DNA of 64,000 bases from Dictyophora rubrovolvata (Eukaryota > Basidiomycota > Agaricomycetes > Phallales > Phallaceae). The DNA is taken from contig CP114117.1 of the NCBI GenBank assembly GCA_029959195.1, forward strand, positions 1,984,001 through 2,048,000, read 5' to 3'. The position numbers and the translations under genes were made by a program. Below the pieces are notes generated by a model. It saw only the letters and a list, made by a program, of their open reading frames with translations, was not told the origin of the DNA and made no database searches. Each line of letters begins with the position of its first letter. Position 1 is the first letter of the stretch. Below are positions 50,641 through 63,799 of this stretch, one piece after another.

Positions 50641-52303
50641 TGTCTCCCACTTCCGACTCCCTCATCCTCGCGGTCAATGCAGGCTCCTCGTCCCTCAAAC
50701 TCGCGTTATTCGCCGCCACTGTAGACCCTCGTTTGCTTTGTACCTGGTCCGTCTCGGAAATTGGCTCCGAGAATGTCCGCGCCAAGTACTCCGGGCGGGG
50801 CAAGATCGACTCGGAGCCTGTCCACATTGACAGTCATGTGCATGCATTCGAACGCTTTTTGAAAGTGCTCGACAGCGACGACGAGAACGAGTGGAAATCT
50901 GAGCAGATTTCTCATATCTGCCATCGTGTCGTTCATGGGGGGTCATATACCGATCCAGTCCAGATAGATAAATCAACTCTTGACCGATTAACCGCTCTCT
51001 CGGATTTGGCCCCCCTGTATGCTGCCCTTTACTATAATATTTTCTTCTCCCTTGTTCACAACCAGTTAATCCATCTAGCCATAACGATCGCGCCTTAAAT
51101 ATCATATCTTGCTGCCACAATAGCCTTCCCAATGCTCGCTCAATCGCTTTTTTCGATTCTGCGTTTCACAGTTCTCTGCCAGTACATGTCTATACCTATC
51201 CTATAAATTTGGCTGTCGCACGTCAGAACAATCTCAGGAAGTACGGCTTTCACGGCCTGAGCTGTATGGCATGTTCTTTTGTTTTCAAATTGTTTCAGGA
51301 CATCAGCAGTTTGGTCTTCTAACTTCATTAAATTATGTTTCAGATGCCTTCATTCTCAGATCAGTTGCCGTATTTCTCGATAAGCCAAATTTTCACACTT
51401 CTCTCATTGTTCTTCATCTAGGAGCTGGTGCTTCTGCATGTGCCATTCAGAATGGCTTGTCTATCGATACTTCTATGGGCCTCACCCCCCTCTCCGGTCT
51501 CCCAGGTGCCACGCGTTCAGGCGACATTGACCCTAGTCTTATATTTCATTATGACGCTGAAAGTCGCGACGTTGGTCGTATGAGCCACGATAAAACGCGG
51601 TCCATGCATATCACAGAGGTGATCTATCGAGAAATCAAAGAAAAAAGCCATTTCATCTAACTTCCCGTATCCACCTAGGCGGAAAAGATCCTGAATACAG
51701 AGGCTGGTTGGAGATCACTTACAGGCACATCAGACTTCCGTGAAATCGTATCTTCCCAGGAACCATCCCATAGACTCGCCGTTGATATTCTCGTGGATAG
51801 GATTTGTCACTATATCGGTAGGCTTTGCTCCGTCAATCCTTTTTTTTCCTTTTCCTCCCAATTTAGTAAACAACTCGAATATCAGGTGCATATTTCGTAC
51901 AGCTTCAAGGTACGTCCATTTTTCCCGTCCCTGTCTTGTGCCCTAATATCGTGCTTCTCCAAGTCTAGGCAGCATAGACGCTCTTGTGTTCTCAGGTGGC
52001 CTCGGAGAAAACTCAGCCTATTTGCGACAGAGGGTTGTTGAGCGTTGCAGATGCCTTGGATTTTCTCTGTCTCGTGAAAAGAATAATAATCCTCCGGCGG
52101 ATAAAATTGTATTTGATATCGGTGGCGCAGGTGGCAAAGTTAAAGTGATGGTTTGCAAGACAAATGAAGAGGTACATATGTAGTTGATTGCTTTCCCAAT
52201 CTTCAATCTTATGATTTCTTTTGTTACTTTGCGTTTATCTTTTCCTTCATTCTAGCTTGAGATTGCGCGACAATGCGTCACGAAACCTGAATTTTGGAAT
52301 TAA
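50641..52303 (+). CDS. ACK1: Acetate kinase
   Basis: Acetyl-P plus ADP to acetate plus ATP, the second step after phosphoketolase. ASKHA fold. Start [20 protein letters not shown] (phosphate-1 loop), then [82 protein letters not shown] (catalytic Arg region), [20 protein letters not shown] (adenosine loop) and the end VCKTNEELEIARQC. The last exon lies after an intron beginning near 52172; ignoring it would end the protein at VHM. Complete; all key motifs present. Eukaryotic acetate kinases are restricted, mainly fungal and algal. Confidence 0.94.
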
Positions 52304-52367
52304 TTTATTCAAGATACACAATGTGTACTTCCGTTCTAGTACATCGTCTGTTCTTACATGAATTCCC

Positions 52368-55300
52368 CTATATTGCTTTAACCAACGGCGATATAATCTC
52401 TCCTCCCTTGTTCCTATAAAATACGATAATTTTTTTACCCAACTCGGCGACATCTGGCGAAAACATTTATGCACGGGGTGCAATAAAGAAGAACTAAAAC
52501 ACGTACTAGCAGCAGTAAGGCCATGCTTCTGATAAACTTTTTGATACGGAGCCGATGCACCAAAATCATCCAAACCAAATTGCTAATAGGTTTTTTCAGG
52601 AACGTAAAACAAGGGAGGGTCGCTGAAACCTACTTCATGACTATATTTAGCCCATCCCAATGTCTGATTTCAGGTATGAGCTTCCATTTTCATATAAGAA
52701 CAAAAAAAATCAAACTTACGCTAAGCGCCTCCAACGACAAGATAGGTGCACCACTCCTCAGAACGCCCAACCTGTACTCAGCATCTTGTGCATCAAATAC
52801 TTCCCAACAAGGCAACGATACAATTCGAACCCTCAGACCTTCCTTTTCTAGCAATTGGGTGGCTTCTATAGCAATGCTGACTTCACTGCCAGTGGAGACA
52901 ATCGTTAGATGTTCCGTTCCACGTTCAGCCTCCCGAAGAACATAACCACCGCGTGAAGCGCGTTCGATAGTCGACCCTTCTAAATTAGGAAGATTCTGAC
53001 GTGAGAGGCAAAGGACCGATGCCGTATTTTTCGAGTTTAAGGCAGCAAGGTAAGATGCGCTCGTTTCATTTCCATCGGCAGGTCGCCAGACCACAAGGTT
53101 CGGAATAGCACGCAAGTGTGCAATAGTCTCGATAGGTTGATGGGTAGGGCCATCTTCACCCAGACCAATGGAATCGTGAGTAGCTATGGTCATGTTTCAT
53201 CAATATCCCCAAGAGGACAGGTTGAGTTTGACTACGTACCGACCCAAATAACTTGATGTCCACTCAGCGCACTTAAACGTACAGCACCAGCTGCATAACT
53301 GACAAAATTCTGCGTGAAAATAAAATTGACATTAAGCAAGTCTCCTTGACTAGTACATGAAGCTGAACAACATACCAGAAATGTGCCCCCGAAGGGTATG
53401 ATACCACCATAAGCGGCAATGCCATTCATGATAGCCCCCATACCGTGCTCACGAACACCATAGCGAATGTATGTACCTTTGTACGAGCCTAATCCTGTCC
53501 TGGGATGTTGGAAATCTTCAGCTTCCTTGACGCGAGTCAGATTTGAATTGGTCAAATCGGCAGAACCACCTTGGAAAGCTTTAGCTTTGGTATTGATAAT
53601 TGAAAGAATGTGTACCTAATAAATCAGGCAATACGGGGCTTATTCTGGACAAAACAATCTCTGACAACTTCCTGGAAGCTGTGGGAGGATCTGATGGTTT
53701 GTATACAGGAAGGTACTTCTCCCAATCGTGGGGTAGCTCGCCTCGAATCCTGCGAGTAAGCTCTGCATGTTCTTGGGGGTATTTCTGTTTATAAGAAGCG
53801 AATAGAGCCTCCCACTCTTTTTCGGCTTTTGCACCACGCTCAGCTACGTCCGCATAAAAAGCATAAGTAGCAGCGGGGACTTGGAATGTCGCCTTTGGAT
53901 CTAAGCCGAACTTAGCCTTCAATTGTTCAGTGTCATCAGGCTTCAGAGCTTTATCGGAACTATATTAGCTAGAAAATTTTTATCTAGGAACTAGGGGGAC
54001 GAACGGGATCCATGAATGCCGTAAGTTCCTTGTTGTTTACTTCCATAACCAATGATGGTGCGTAAACGAATAATCGTCGGTTTGTCTTTTATTTGCTTAG
54101 CTTGCTCGATGGCATCATAAATGCCTTGCAAATCGCTGAATCAAGGTGTGAGCAACGACAGACGATGAACCCACTAGATTACGTACCGGTCACCATCATT
54201 GACATATAATACATGCCAGTTGTAAGCCCTGAAACGTTCTTCTACATCTTCTGTGAACGCTACAGCCGTGTCGCCATCAATGCTAATATCTGATCCACGG
54301 GTTTCAGTAACTCAGTAACACATCATTCACTAGATCTGCTGTCAAAGACCTACGATTGTCATCGTAAATCTAAAAAGAAGCACTTGAGAATTCTTGAACA
54401 GCAAGGATAAGAAAAACTGCACAGCTATCAGATTGCCCAAACGCAGGTGACCAGCAAGACTAGCGGCTTCAGAGGTTACACCCTCCATCAAGCATCCATC
54501 ACCAAGAAAAACTAAATTTGGGGGTAATCGACGACGAGATAAGTCCAGATGAGCGTGAGTCTTACCGTATGTATAATTCGTAATAAGATCAAATCCAGGC
54601 TTGTTGTAAACTGCGCCCAAGTGTGCTTGGGCAATGGCAAGACCAACCGCATTGGAGAAACCTTGACCCAGAGGACCCGTGGTTACCTCCACGCCTAAGT
54701 ATTGTCTTTTTAACACGAAAACTCACTAAACACATAGCATGAATTATTCACCATCGGTGTGACCATGTTCAGGATGCCCAGGGGTTAGACTGTCCAGCTG
54801 ACGGAATTGCTTCAAATCATCCAAAGAAAGTTTATATCCAAGGAGATGTAAAACGATGTATTGCAAAGCACATCTTATTGAAGATAGAGCCATTATTTGA
54901 TTTATACCAAAGCAGAAACTCACCCGTGTCTGTAGCTCTCGGTTAGATTACTTGTTTTGAACGGGAAATGGAAGTCTTACCCATTAGAAAGCACGAATCT
55001 ATCGCGGTTAAACCATTTGGAATGCTTGGGATTCGCGTTGAAGAAGCTAAAATACCAGCATCGGGACTGTATTGTCGAGGATCTATGACACACACGTACC
55101 GGGTAAATAATATATGTGCAACAGGAGCCAACCCCATAGGAGCCCCTAGACAGAAACACTAAGCTTTCGCCGCAGACTCCTGACATGAATGATAATAGCT
55201 CGCCTGGATGACCAGAATTGGCTTTATTAACAACATCTGCTGCCAATACGCGGATAGTATTAAGGGAGAGATCATCGATATCTGATTTTCGGAAGGTCAT
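52368..55300 (-). CDS. TKL1: Transketolase (canonical)
   Basis: Moves two-carbon units between pentose, tetrose and hexose phosphates; makes the phosphoketolase substrates. ATG at 55298-55300 ([20 protein letters not shown]). Then [70 protein letters not shown] (ThDP), [66 protein letters not shown] (catalytic Glu), [31 protein letters not shown]. The last exon gives [19 protein letters not shown] and ends KAI. The SGHPG codons can only be joined through a GC-AG intron (55146-55203). Converges with acetate kinase, 64 bases between stops. Confidence 0.96.
55146..55203 (-). other. Probable GC-AG intron in transketolase, 58 bases
   Basis: On the coding strand the donor reads CCAG|GCGAGC and the acceptor TCTAG|GGGCT. 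Splicing gives SGHPGAPMG, the invariant transketolase motif that holds a catalytic histidine. No GT donor nearby keeps this motif. GC-AG introns are a known minor U2 class. Confidence 0.75.
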
Positions 55301-55561
55301 TCTTGCTGAGATATCCAAATCGAAGCTTCAGAACGGAGAGTGAGTATTCTTATGGGGAAACTTAGACAGACAAAAGTCGAAAAGTAGCCCTACTACATAA
55401 TACCAATATTACGTGATGACACTACACTTTGCGACTATAAATAGCTGGCCTGAGAGTTTCCCATTCGATTATCATTTATTCTGACGATTCCTATCGTGTT
55501 ACAACGAATCTATACCTAGTCAATTTCTAATACAAGTACATCTATTCACACCATGACCCCG

Positions 55562-58039
55562 TTAGCGCCTGCCAGAGGTTGCATGGGCGAGTTTGTTGAT
55601 ATTGAGGATAATGGCTAATTGAAACGTATCAACTGTGATAGGTCAATCCATAAATGAAACATACGCACACTGAGGATCCAGATTTTGGTGGGGAATTTGC
55701 TCAGACAAACCACCACATCCTATTCCGGATCGTTAAAGATCTCAGACTATTGATGAATTTTGACGACATACCCTCTTTGGTAACGCCCATATAACTGTAT
55801 CTGGGTGCCAGGCTACGTTCAAGCAACCAAGTCCCATATTTTGAGCCAAGCTGTATATAAATACCCAATCAACAAGTGAAGCAGACCAGACCAGATGTTA
55901 CAACGTACTCCGGTTTTCTGGTTCAAGGATTCGACGACCAACGCGAAAGGTGAAGTGCCCACCTTGCGGAGCACGTCTTCATCGATGATATTAAGTGTGG
56001 GCTTGTTGATAAGACCAACATCGATTCCAGATTCACGACAACGTAGAACCGCATCGTACGATCTGTGGAGCATATCCCCGTAAGACACCACGTATCCGGC
56101 AGTACCCTCGAGAATAATCTCGTCTTTTCCTGGAATGAATTGATACCCCTCGCCATAAAACCTAGTGCCATCAGCTTTCAAAATCCACGGTACTTTAGAT
56201 CGCGTGGAGAAGACGAATCGTATACCCGTTTCACGCATTGTACACTGGACAACGGCATCCATTTGGGCCGGATCAGCTGGGAAATACAACCAAGATTGCG
56301 TATCCGCAAGTCCATTGTCAGTGAAAAAAGGGTTAATTCCGAAATGCTAAGAAAGATATCATTAAATTCATGATCCAATTGGAAACAATACTTACGCAAG
56401 TGTTATCCGCCATATCATCAACACCCGAGTGAGAAAAATGGACCAAGAGGTTGCAGAAATTCAAACGCGCCATAGTTATTTCAGAAAGGACCATTTCCTT
56501 TAGATGAGTCAGACCTTCATTCAGCATACAAACAAATAGCTATACCGAAAATGCGCAGAAGGTAGCCGTTATGCCGCATTTCTGTTTGTCGAAACCAAAT
56601 CCTGCGGCAGCAGAGAAATTTCCACGCTCCATGATCCCAGAAGGAATGAATATCTCCGGATACTTTTGATGTATGGCTTTGATTCCAGTCGATCCTTCCA
56701 AATCATCTATTTTTGGGTTCATTGAGTCACCTTGAAAATCCGGAAAGAGTGAACTGAACGGCTTACTATCAATACACATATATCTCTCAACTGCCTCTTT
56801 CTTGCTGAGTTTATTGAGATAGCGAACAACAGCTTCACCAAATTCTACGCGATTTGCGCCTTTTTCCTTGGTAGAACCGATGTATAGGTACGGTACTTCA
56901 GCTGGCTTGATGTTGTTAAAGACATCGGTGACAGATTGAGGGTAACCACGTCCTAATAGATACTTGACGGCAGTCTTCACAGGAATCACATCGTGACCGT
57001 GACTGCTGCCTTCGAGACCTTCAACGCCAGGACACATTTTACGTTTGACGACAACTATGATGCGACATTACAGTCGAAATGGAGAAATAAAATAAAAAAC
57101 CCTCACCTGCCACCGGTCCGCTTTGAACGATAGCTGCAGAAATTTTTGCCCATAGATCATCAATGTTTTCTCCATCAGCTTGAAGGACTGTAAGGCCATG
57201 ACCCGTCAAGGTTTTGGTAATATCGTAGCCTTTTTGATACTCCGATGGATGACCAGCGATAGTGACATCGTTGTCATCGATTAGTAATTTGACATTAAGA
57301 TTCTGAGCGACGGCAATGCGAGCGGCCTCTGCGTCGTTGCCCTCTTGTTGTGACCCATCTGATCCCAGACAAAAAACGGTTTTATTGCGATTGGCCAAAG
57401 CTATTCCGTTGACTAGGGGCCACATGTGTCCAAGACGACCTGAACTGAATTTAACCCCAGGTGTGAGACCTAACTCAGGATGTCCGGGAAGTTTTGAATT
57501 AGCCTCGCGATAATGGACGAGATGTTCAGCGGGAATGTCGTTATGGAGAGCCGAGAGAATATATTGCGTAGCAACGCGGTGGCCTAAAAGATGTAATCGA
57601 AGTGAAGTGTTAGACTGGACGTTGATATATGCGCAAGGAAACAGTGGTCGTACCAGCTTCATCGAAATGGATCGGGACATAACTCTTTTCATCGTGTGTA
57701 AATAAGGCTTCGAGGATACAAACTTCAGGAGCCGTGTCGTATGGTCCGCCAGTATGTCCCGATACACCTCGAGCAGCCCCTAGTGAAACCGCTATTATTA
57801 CTCGACGGGATAAAGCTCATAAACGAAGGAGCGCGCACCACATGCAGTAAAAAAGACTATTGCATCTCGAAGGAGCTGAACGTTCTGAAGAAGCTTCTGT
57901 CTGTTGATGTCCGATAATTGCCCAATTCTGGGATCAAGCTTGATGCTACAGAATAAAATTGTTCTCAAACAGGCAAGAGTATAGTGTACGATAAGTCCTA
58001 CTCTTTATGAAAATTGGCTAGGGGGATGGGGAAGGCCAT
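55562..58039 (-). CDS. Divergent transketolase-family ThDP enzyme
   Basis: Second transketolase-like gene, next to the canonical one and on the same strand. Splicing gives MAFPIPLANFHKE, RGVSGHTGGPYDTAPEVCIL (SGH histidine kept), IHFDEAGHRVATQYILSAL, HPELGLTPGVKFSSGRLGHM where transketolase has GPLGQG, then FCLGSDGSQQEGNDAEAARI and DDNDVTIAGHP (a ThDP/metal motif with Ser-Asp-Gly), SHGHDVIP, SGIMERGNFSAAAGFGF (catalytic Glu) and SHSGVDDMADNTCHFGIN. C-terminus: LGSKYGTWLLERSLAPRY, EGCGGLSEQIPHQNLDP. All three transketolase domains are present. Substrate probably differs; dihydroxyacetone-synthase-like activity or another ketol transfer is possible. The last short exon (ending at 55562) is inferred from phase. 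Confidence 0.75.
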
Positions 58040-58204
58040 TCTGCTGTGTTGATTGAAAATGACCCAACGACAGCCTGAGTGCCTTTTTATGATACCGGCT
58101 GTTACGTCACACACTCCCAAGAATGAGCGTGAATGTAACGCACGTAACGGCCAGGCGAATGAGATGCCGAGTATCTCACCGTATGGGAACTCGGCGCACG
58201 AGAG

Positions 58205-61200
58205 ATGGAATACTTCAGTAAGTTTTTACGAGCAGGCACTCCACAACAGCCCAAATCCGAATACGATAGAGTGCAAGAATTTCACAAAGCATGGCAGATT
58301 ATAAAGGTGATCAATCACACGTGTAGAAAGATAGTGCTATTGACCGTTTTGGATGTAGAACACGCTGCAATTCCCTGATGAAAGACAATTGACAAAGGGT
58401 ATCATGTCAACGGATGTTCCTTCTCAGCTGCGGCTGATAGTGGACTCGTTGGTTTGGGAATCAACTCGTGCAGACGAGGGGTCCGCTTTTTCCAATCCCT
58501 TAGTAGTTTAACACCTGTCTCATCGCTTTATTTTCTCAGAACCACTGGCCAGTGTCTTGAATATCTCCTTAAAAACGGTACGTACGTTTGCATCATGTTC
58601 CCAGAATGCAAAATACTCAAACTAAATGCCTAAGACGTTGTCGGAAATCTTGTCCGTCTAAGTGAGACCGACCGACCATTTGGAATTCAAGCACTCGCGC
58701 TCCGTTCGGTCGCCAATCTCGTCGTCCTTCTCGATGAACAATTTCTTGTCCATTCTGTCGTCCACAAGGCTGTCTTACGATTACTTCGCAATTGCGTTGG
58801 AGATCAAATTGAAGAACAAGTGGATGGGAGGGCTAAACTCATGGGCGCCGCAAGTAATCCCAGACGTACACCCCCCTCAGAATATGAAGAAGACCGTAAG
58901 TATGATGGTCCACGATTTTCCTGTGCAAAAGAAACAATATTTTATAGTTGTCGACTTGCTTTGTATTTTGTGCAGCCGAATTCGCAACCATAGGGAACTA
59001 CTGATGATTTTCTTTCATGACAAACATTGGTATCAGACGCATTTGCAAGCCGTTGTCGAAGAAGAAGAAGGCACAGAGTATGAGGACGAAAATAAAGATG
59101 ATAACGCTATATCAAACCCAGAAAATTCTTCAATTCGTTCAACATCCCCTACACCTTCCGAAGCAACCATAAATTCTGGGCGAGATTCCTCTACCAAGCA
59201 AAAAGTTGAATATGAATTTCTTTTATTTAACTATTTGCTTCGTTTCCTACATCGCGAAGGACGCATCGGTGACTTTGCACGGGCTGGTCTCTTATTCCTA
59301 ATGGACGTCGCCATGTCAGCAGGCGATAATCCTAGTGCTAGCGTCTCTGACCCAATGGCTGATGCAGCGTTAGCTCTTGCCGAATATGTCTTAGACGGCG
59401 ATTTCTCTGATGTATTAGGTGCTGGTCTCGGGGCCGTGTATTCCGTTCTACCTTCAAAAATTATCGTTCGACCCGATTTTTCCCAGAGTAATCACGGAAT
59501 GGTCCTGGGGATGTCCACTCTTAACTTTGACGATAAATCTCGGAAAGTGGAATATGAACTAGGTTACAGTTTGGGCATAGACAATACTTCCGGTCCTGAT
59601 TTCAAGGCTCGATTAGATCATTTCCTGAAGCTTTTGAATTTTCTCAAGGATGTCCTTCGTCGAAACGAAACCTCTAATACCGACCTAGCCCCTACATCCC
59701 TGGTTGGTTCAGCCATCGTTCAATCTATTCTCAGCGCTGTTAAATCTGTTTTTTTGGAAAATATCCTTTATACATCCATCCTCGAATGTTCAGATACAGA
59801 TGGCAGTGCGGTTGCTGTCATGACGTATATTGATGTCATGATTCGTGTATGGGCCGGAAGCCAGTTGGGGGATAATCTGGTAGAATTCCTGATGAATGAA
59901 GATGAGCATGATTTTCGTCGGTCGCATTTGCGGTCCTTGGATTATACGAGATGGGAGAGAAGTCGTATCAAGAAGCTTAGACGGAAAAGCAGCGCCATGG
60001 CATTTCTAGAAATGGATACTCCCGACGCTCGTCGTAAGCCATCAGGATATATCACTTCAGTTGGCCGTTTTACTTTGAAAGATCTTATTTTCTCAAATCT
60101 CCAGTCGTCTTCTCCCGGATCTGTCGTATCTGCGTTATATCTTCTACAGTCACTGCTCACCTATCATCCTACCATCTCTACTGATAAATTATTAATGTCT
60201 GTTAGAGACCCCAACGCGACGAACTTTCCTCAGCCTGCTCGATCACACGATCTGGAACTTCCTCTTGAATCCTCCTATGATTTAGACGAAGATATATTCA
60301 TGTATCCCGGGGAAGATACCATTTCTCCTATGAAAACTTCAATTCTCTTTAAGGAACCCGATATGACTTTCCCTATACATGGTTTGGAAATGAATATGTA
60401 TCATGGACTGGTGTCACGTATAGGCTCTGGCGATACTCAAGCCTCGTTCAGTACGGGGTATACTCATTACCTTCACGATGCACTGGTACTCCTTCAGTCT
60501 CATCGCGCTTTTCAGGAAAACTTTTTGAATGAAAGAGTTCCGGGTTTCTCTTTACACCATCACTTGGATCCTAATGATCCACTTTTAATTCCTGTTCTTG
60601 GCAGCCTGCAGGACTTTTTCCGACATTCTCCAGAATATAATATTGCGTTAACGGGTGTGTTAGCCGCGCTGGCCTTGGATCCCTATCGGTCGCTATCTGG
60701 TTGGTTAACATTCTCTGCACCCAAGAAAGCCCCCGATGATCAAATGCTTTCCTTCGATGCCTTCAATGGCAGCGACGATGAATCCATTGACAATAATTAC
60801 AACCGCCACTTGTCTTCTGAGGCTGATCATGACCTTCGCGCATTGCCTTTGAATGAGGCACTCCGGCCGATTGTATACTCCTTATACTCAAGTCTAATAT
60901 CTCAATTAGACCGTTATCGCTCTCAAATTTCGCACTTCGACAAATACTTATTGGAAAGACGCCAAGGTCTACTGTTTTCGGAAAATCTGAATGATGCTCT
61001 TAGTCTGGCGTTAGGGCCACCGGAAGAAAAACTTAATCTCTCCACGAGTCCACCCGACACTCCACGCCCGAAGGTAAAGACTGTGGGCAATAGCTTGGTT
61101 GCATTTTTATCTCCCAAGAAAAAGTCAACCCCTCGGTCCCAGGATCAATCAGCCGAACCACACATTCCCCAAAATAAGGCCATTTCTTTCAGGCCATTCG

Positions 61201-61526
61201 GTTCGCATTATCAACAAACGAGTACAATATCAGTCTTGCCGCATTCGGCACAATTGCCTGCTACTGGGCCTTGGTCATCAGCCAAGAAAACGGCATGGTC
61301 AGTCGTCAAAGAAGATAGTGTCACAGGCGGTAAACAGTGGGATGATGACGATGAGATTGATCAAACATTCCATACCGCAGAAAATCCCAAAGACAATGCT
61401 GAAGAGAAAGTAACATTGTCTCAATTATTGGACAATATAGTCATACTGGAAGAGAGCATCAAGGAGTTGTCAGCTATTATCCATGCGCGCCGGAGCTTAG
61501 GAATCGATGGTGTCCGTTATGTGTAA
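58205..61526 (+). CDS. FHIP / RAI16-like (FAM160) FHF-complex subunit
   Basis: FHIP proteins bind Hook and FTS and link early endosomes to dynein. The true start lies upstream of the long exon: ATG 58205 gives MEYFSKFLRAGTPQQPKSEY, then NTLQFPDERQLTKGIMS, VPSQLRLIVDSLVWESTRAD, TTGQCLEYLLKN, DVVGNLVRLSETDRPFGIQA, LRSVANLVVLLDEQFLVHS and, after an intron at about 58894-58945, VDLLCILCSRIRNHRELLMI, FFHDKHW. The long last exon has FLLFNYLLRFLHREGRIGDF, ARAGLLFLMDVAM and the C-terminal domain ALVLLQSHRAFQENFLNERV. A disordered Ser/Pro segment precedes the end. About 1,040 residues. Fungal FHIP (Aspergillus FhipA) serves the same transport role. Confidence 0.86.
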
Positions 61527-61585
61527 CACTTTACTGCCCTTTAATTATGCATGCTCTTTCGTTTTATACGAATCCATAAACCACC

Positions 61586-63799
61586 CTAATACCATAATTC
61601 ACTGCCTGCCGAGGCAATTGGACTGAAAAAACGTACTTTAAGATACAACGTCAAAGAGGCTTTTGGCCAGCAAGGCACTCTGTGAAGTCCCTGGAGCCCC
61701 CTCCTTTGTAAAATGTTAGACGGTAAAGAGGCCGGAACGACAGTGATTTGATCAAATGTTGTTAATAATCGGAGGATAACATACGAGCATTCGATGTAAG
61801 CATATTGTTGCCCCAAACACTACAACAGTTTCAGTTCTCTTCGGGAATTATTCGTGACAAAGCCATATTTACCAACCGTGGTCCTCCGTGAAATGGATGG
61901 AAAGCGAAAGTATGGAGAAAGGGGGACCTCGACGAATCAGTTAACCACCGTCCAGGATCAAATGACTCAGCATCTTCTCCCCAGAAATTAGCTCGCCGCT
62001 GAATTATGAGTGGGACATAAGTAACAGATACACCCTTCTTAATCGGGAATGGTCCAGCACTTGATAGCGGTGAGGGCAAATTGCTATCTCGAAGACCTAT
62101 AAGAAAAGTTAAAATGGTATGAGATATGAAAATGCATTCGAGATTTGGGGCATACTGCGACGAATGTTGTATGGTACGGGGGGGAATAGCCGAAGAACCT
62201 CGTTCAACACAGACCGTACTATAGAGCGCGATTATTGAACCAAGCCCATGAACAACAGGAATTCGCTTACAGTACGGCATACGCTGAATGTCATTTGTGG
62301 CAATCCCTTCTCTGTCTCCTAGGATGCTATTAATTTCAGCACGCAGTTTAAGAGTTACCTCAGGAAACGATGCAAGCATGTATGTCGTGAAGGTCAGTAG
62401 TGAAGCTGTCTGTGGTCGTCAGATTAGAAATATACGCCTGTGGAACAATGAACGTACTGTATCTCTTATTGCCAACAGAAAATTCAGTAGTTCGTCCTTC
62501 ACAGCTTTGGGAGCTACGAACAGAGGGTGTTCAGTCAATTTATTTGGGTATAGAGATAGATGCCCGAAGTACTCTTATGAGTTGCAATCAAGTGCTTTAG
62601 GAACGAATTGTCATTTGATTCTGCTCCAGGAAGTGACTCCGAAAGCGCCTTCTCAATAATAGGTTCGATAAATGAATTAATGACCTTCATCGGGCGCTCC
62701 ATTGGGTCAAGTCCAAACTCAAACAAACGCCAGTTAGAGCCTCTATGATGGTAATCAGTTTTCCAACCATCTCCATCTCTAACCAGAACAGCCTTTACTG
62801 ACATCCTGATTCTTCGAGTCGCAATCTCACTGACAGAAGTGAATGCTTCTGCAAAACGCAAGTAACCGCTGTCTTCTGGGGAGACGTAATCGCCAAATAA
62901 GAAATTTGTTCCAATGTCAAAAGTCAGCCTAAAATAACTTGGGATGTTTCAGCATTCAACAATAGAACCTAAGGGAAACAGTGATACAGGTCCTTGACAA
63001 ATGATTAAACCAAGTACACACGAATAGAGTCAATAATACAATACTATACTTGGATATTGAAATCCGCATCCGACCGAGCATGGTGTGACATAGCGTCCAT
63101 TGCCTTCGATACGTGAAATTCTAGAGTTGTTATATGATCATGTCCGAAGAGACGTTCGTTCGAGAAAAAGGGTTTTGCCAACATCCTTCGTGATTTCCAC
63201 TCTTCACCATCAACAGAAAAGATCCCGTTCCCAAGAAAAGGTTCGAGCATCTGCTGAAAGCTACTCCCCTTTCCGAAAGAATCAAAGTCACTAGCGAGTA
63301 TATGCTTGACATTTGCGGGATCAACTAGAGAACCAGATAAACTTTGAGGCTCATTGGCAACGGGTCGTACCTGTCACAATCTAATGAAGTTCGAGATTGA
63401 CGTCACCAGGTCTCCAGAAGGATGAATCATTGAATATTGAGCATTTACCTGATGGCCCCATAAAATGTTCATATCATATGTAGGGCCCCATATCTCAGAC
63501 CAATTTCTGAGGGTTTCCCCGCAGTATTCATATGAATCGTAGTAGACCAACCTCCACAAGACATCGATATTACCAGGTAGCCAGCCGCGCACTTTAGGCA
63601 CGGCGGGAGTAGTATGCGACTGCTTTGGGGACCTCCGAAACCATAGTAAAGACCCGGTCACTAGACTCAAAGAAACGAAGCATTGCCAGTACCCTAAGCG
63701 TTGAAGTAAGGTATCAAGAGAATAATACACCGATGGCAAGATCATAGCGGTGGTGGCAGCAGCTTGAAGCGCCGACGGGTGCTTACCTCTATTACGCAT
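61586..63799 (-). CDS. Cytochrome P450, CYP63/CYP52-like monooxygenase
   Basis: Membrane-anchored haem monooxygenase. The N-terminus has a hydrophobic anchor (YWQCFVSLSLVTGSLLWF). Then GNGIFSVDGEEWKSRRMLAK (C-helix), FLLAIRDTTASLLTF (I-helix oxygen-binding, joined across an intron), MPYLRSVLNEVLRLFPPVPY (ExxR), VTYVPLIIQRRANFWGEDA, ESFDPGRW and FHPFHGGPRLCLGQQYAYIE, with the haem Cys supplied by the last exon after a GTAAAT donor. The C-terminus reads WPKASLTLYLK. Relatives hydroxylate fatty acids, alkanes or aromatics. The substrate is unknown. The N-terminal start could be shifted by an intron at GTAAGC (about 63786). Confidence 0.88.

Noticed and set aside
52815-52835. tRNA B-box-like GGGTTCGAATT on the minus strand
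   Set aside because: It lies within transketolase coding sequence and no A-box or cloverleaf could be drawn around it.
61831-61890. P450 seeming to lack its haem cysteine (frame runs GGPRL then VNMALS and stops)
   Set aside because: A GTAAAT donor after GGPRL and the TAG acceptor before TGT join CLGQQYAYIE, restoring the motif. It is an intron, not a broken gene.
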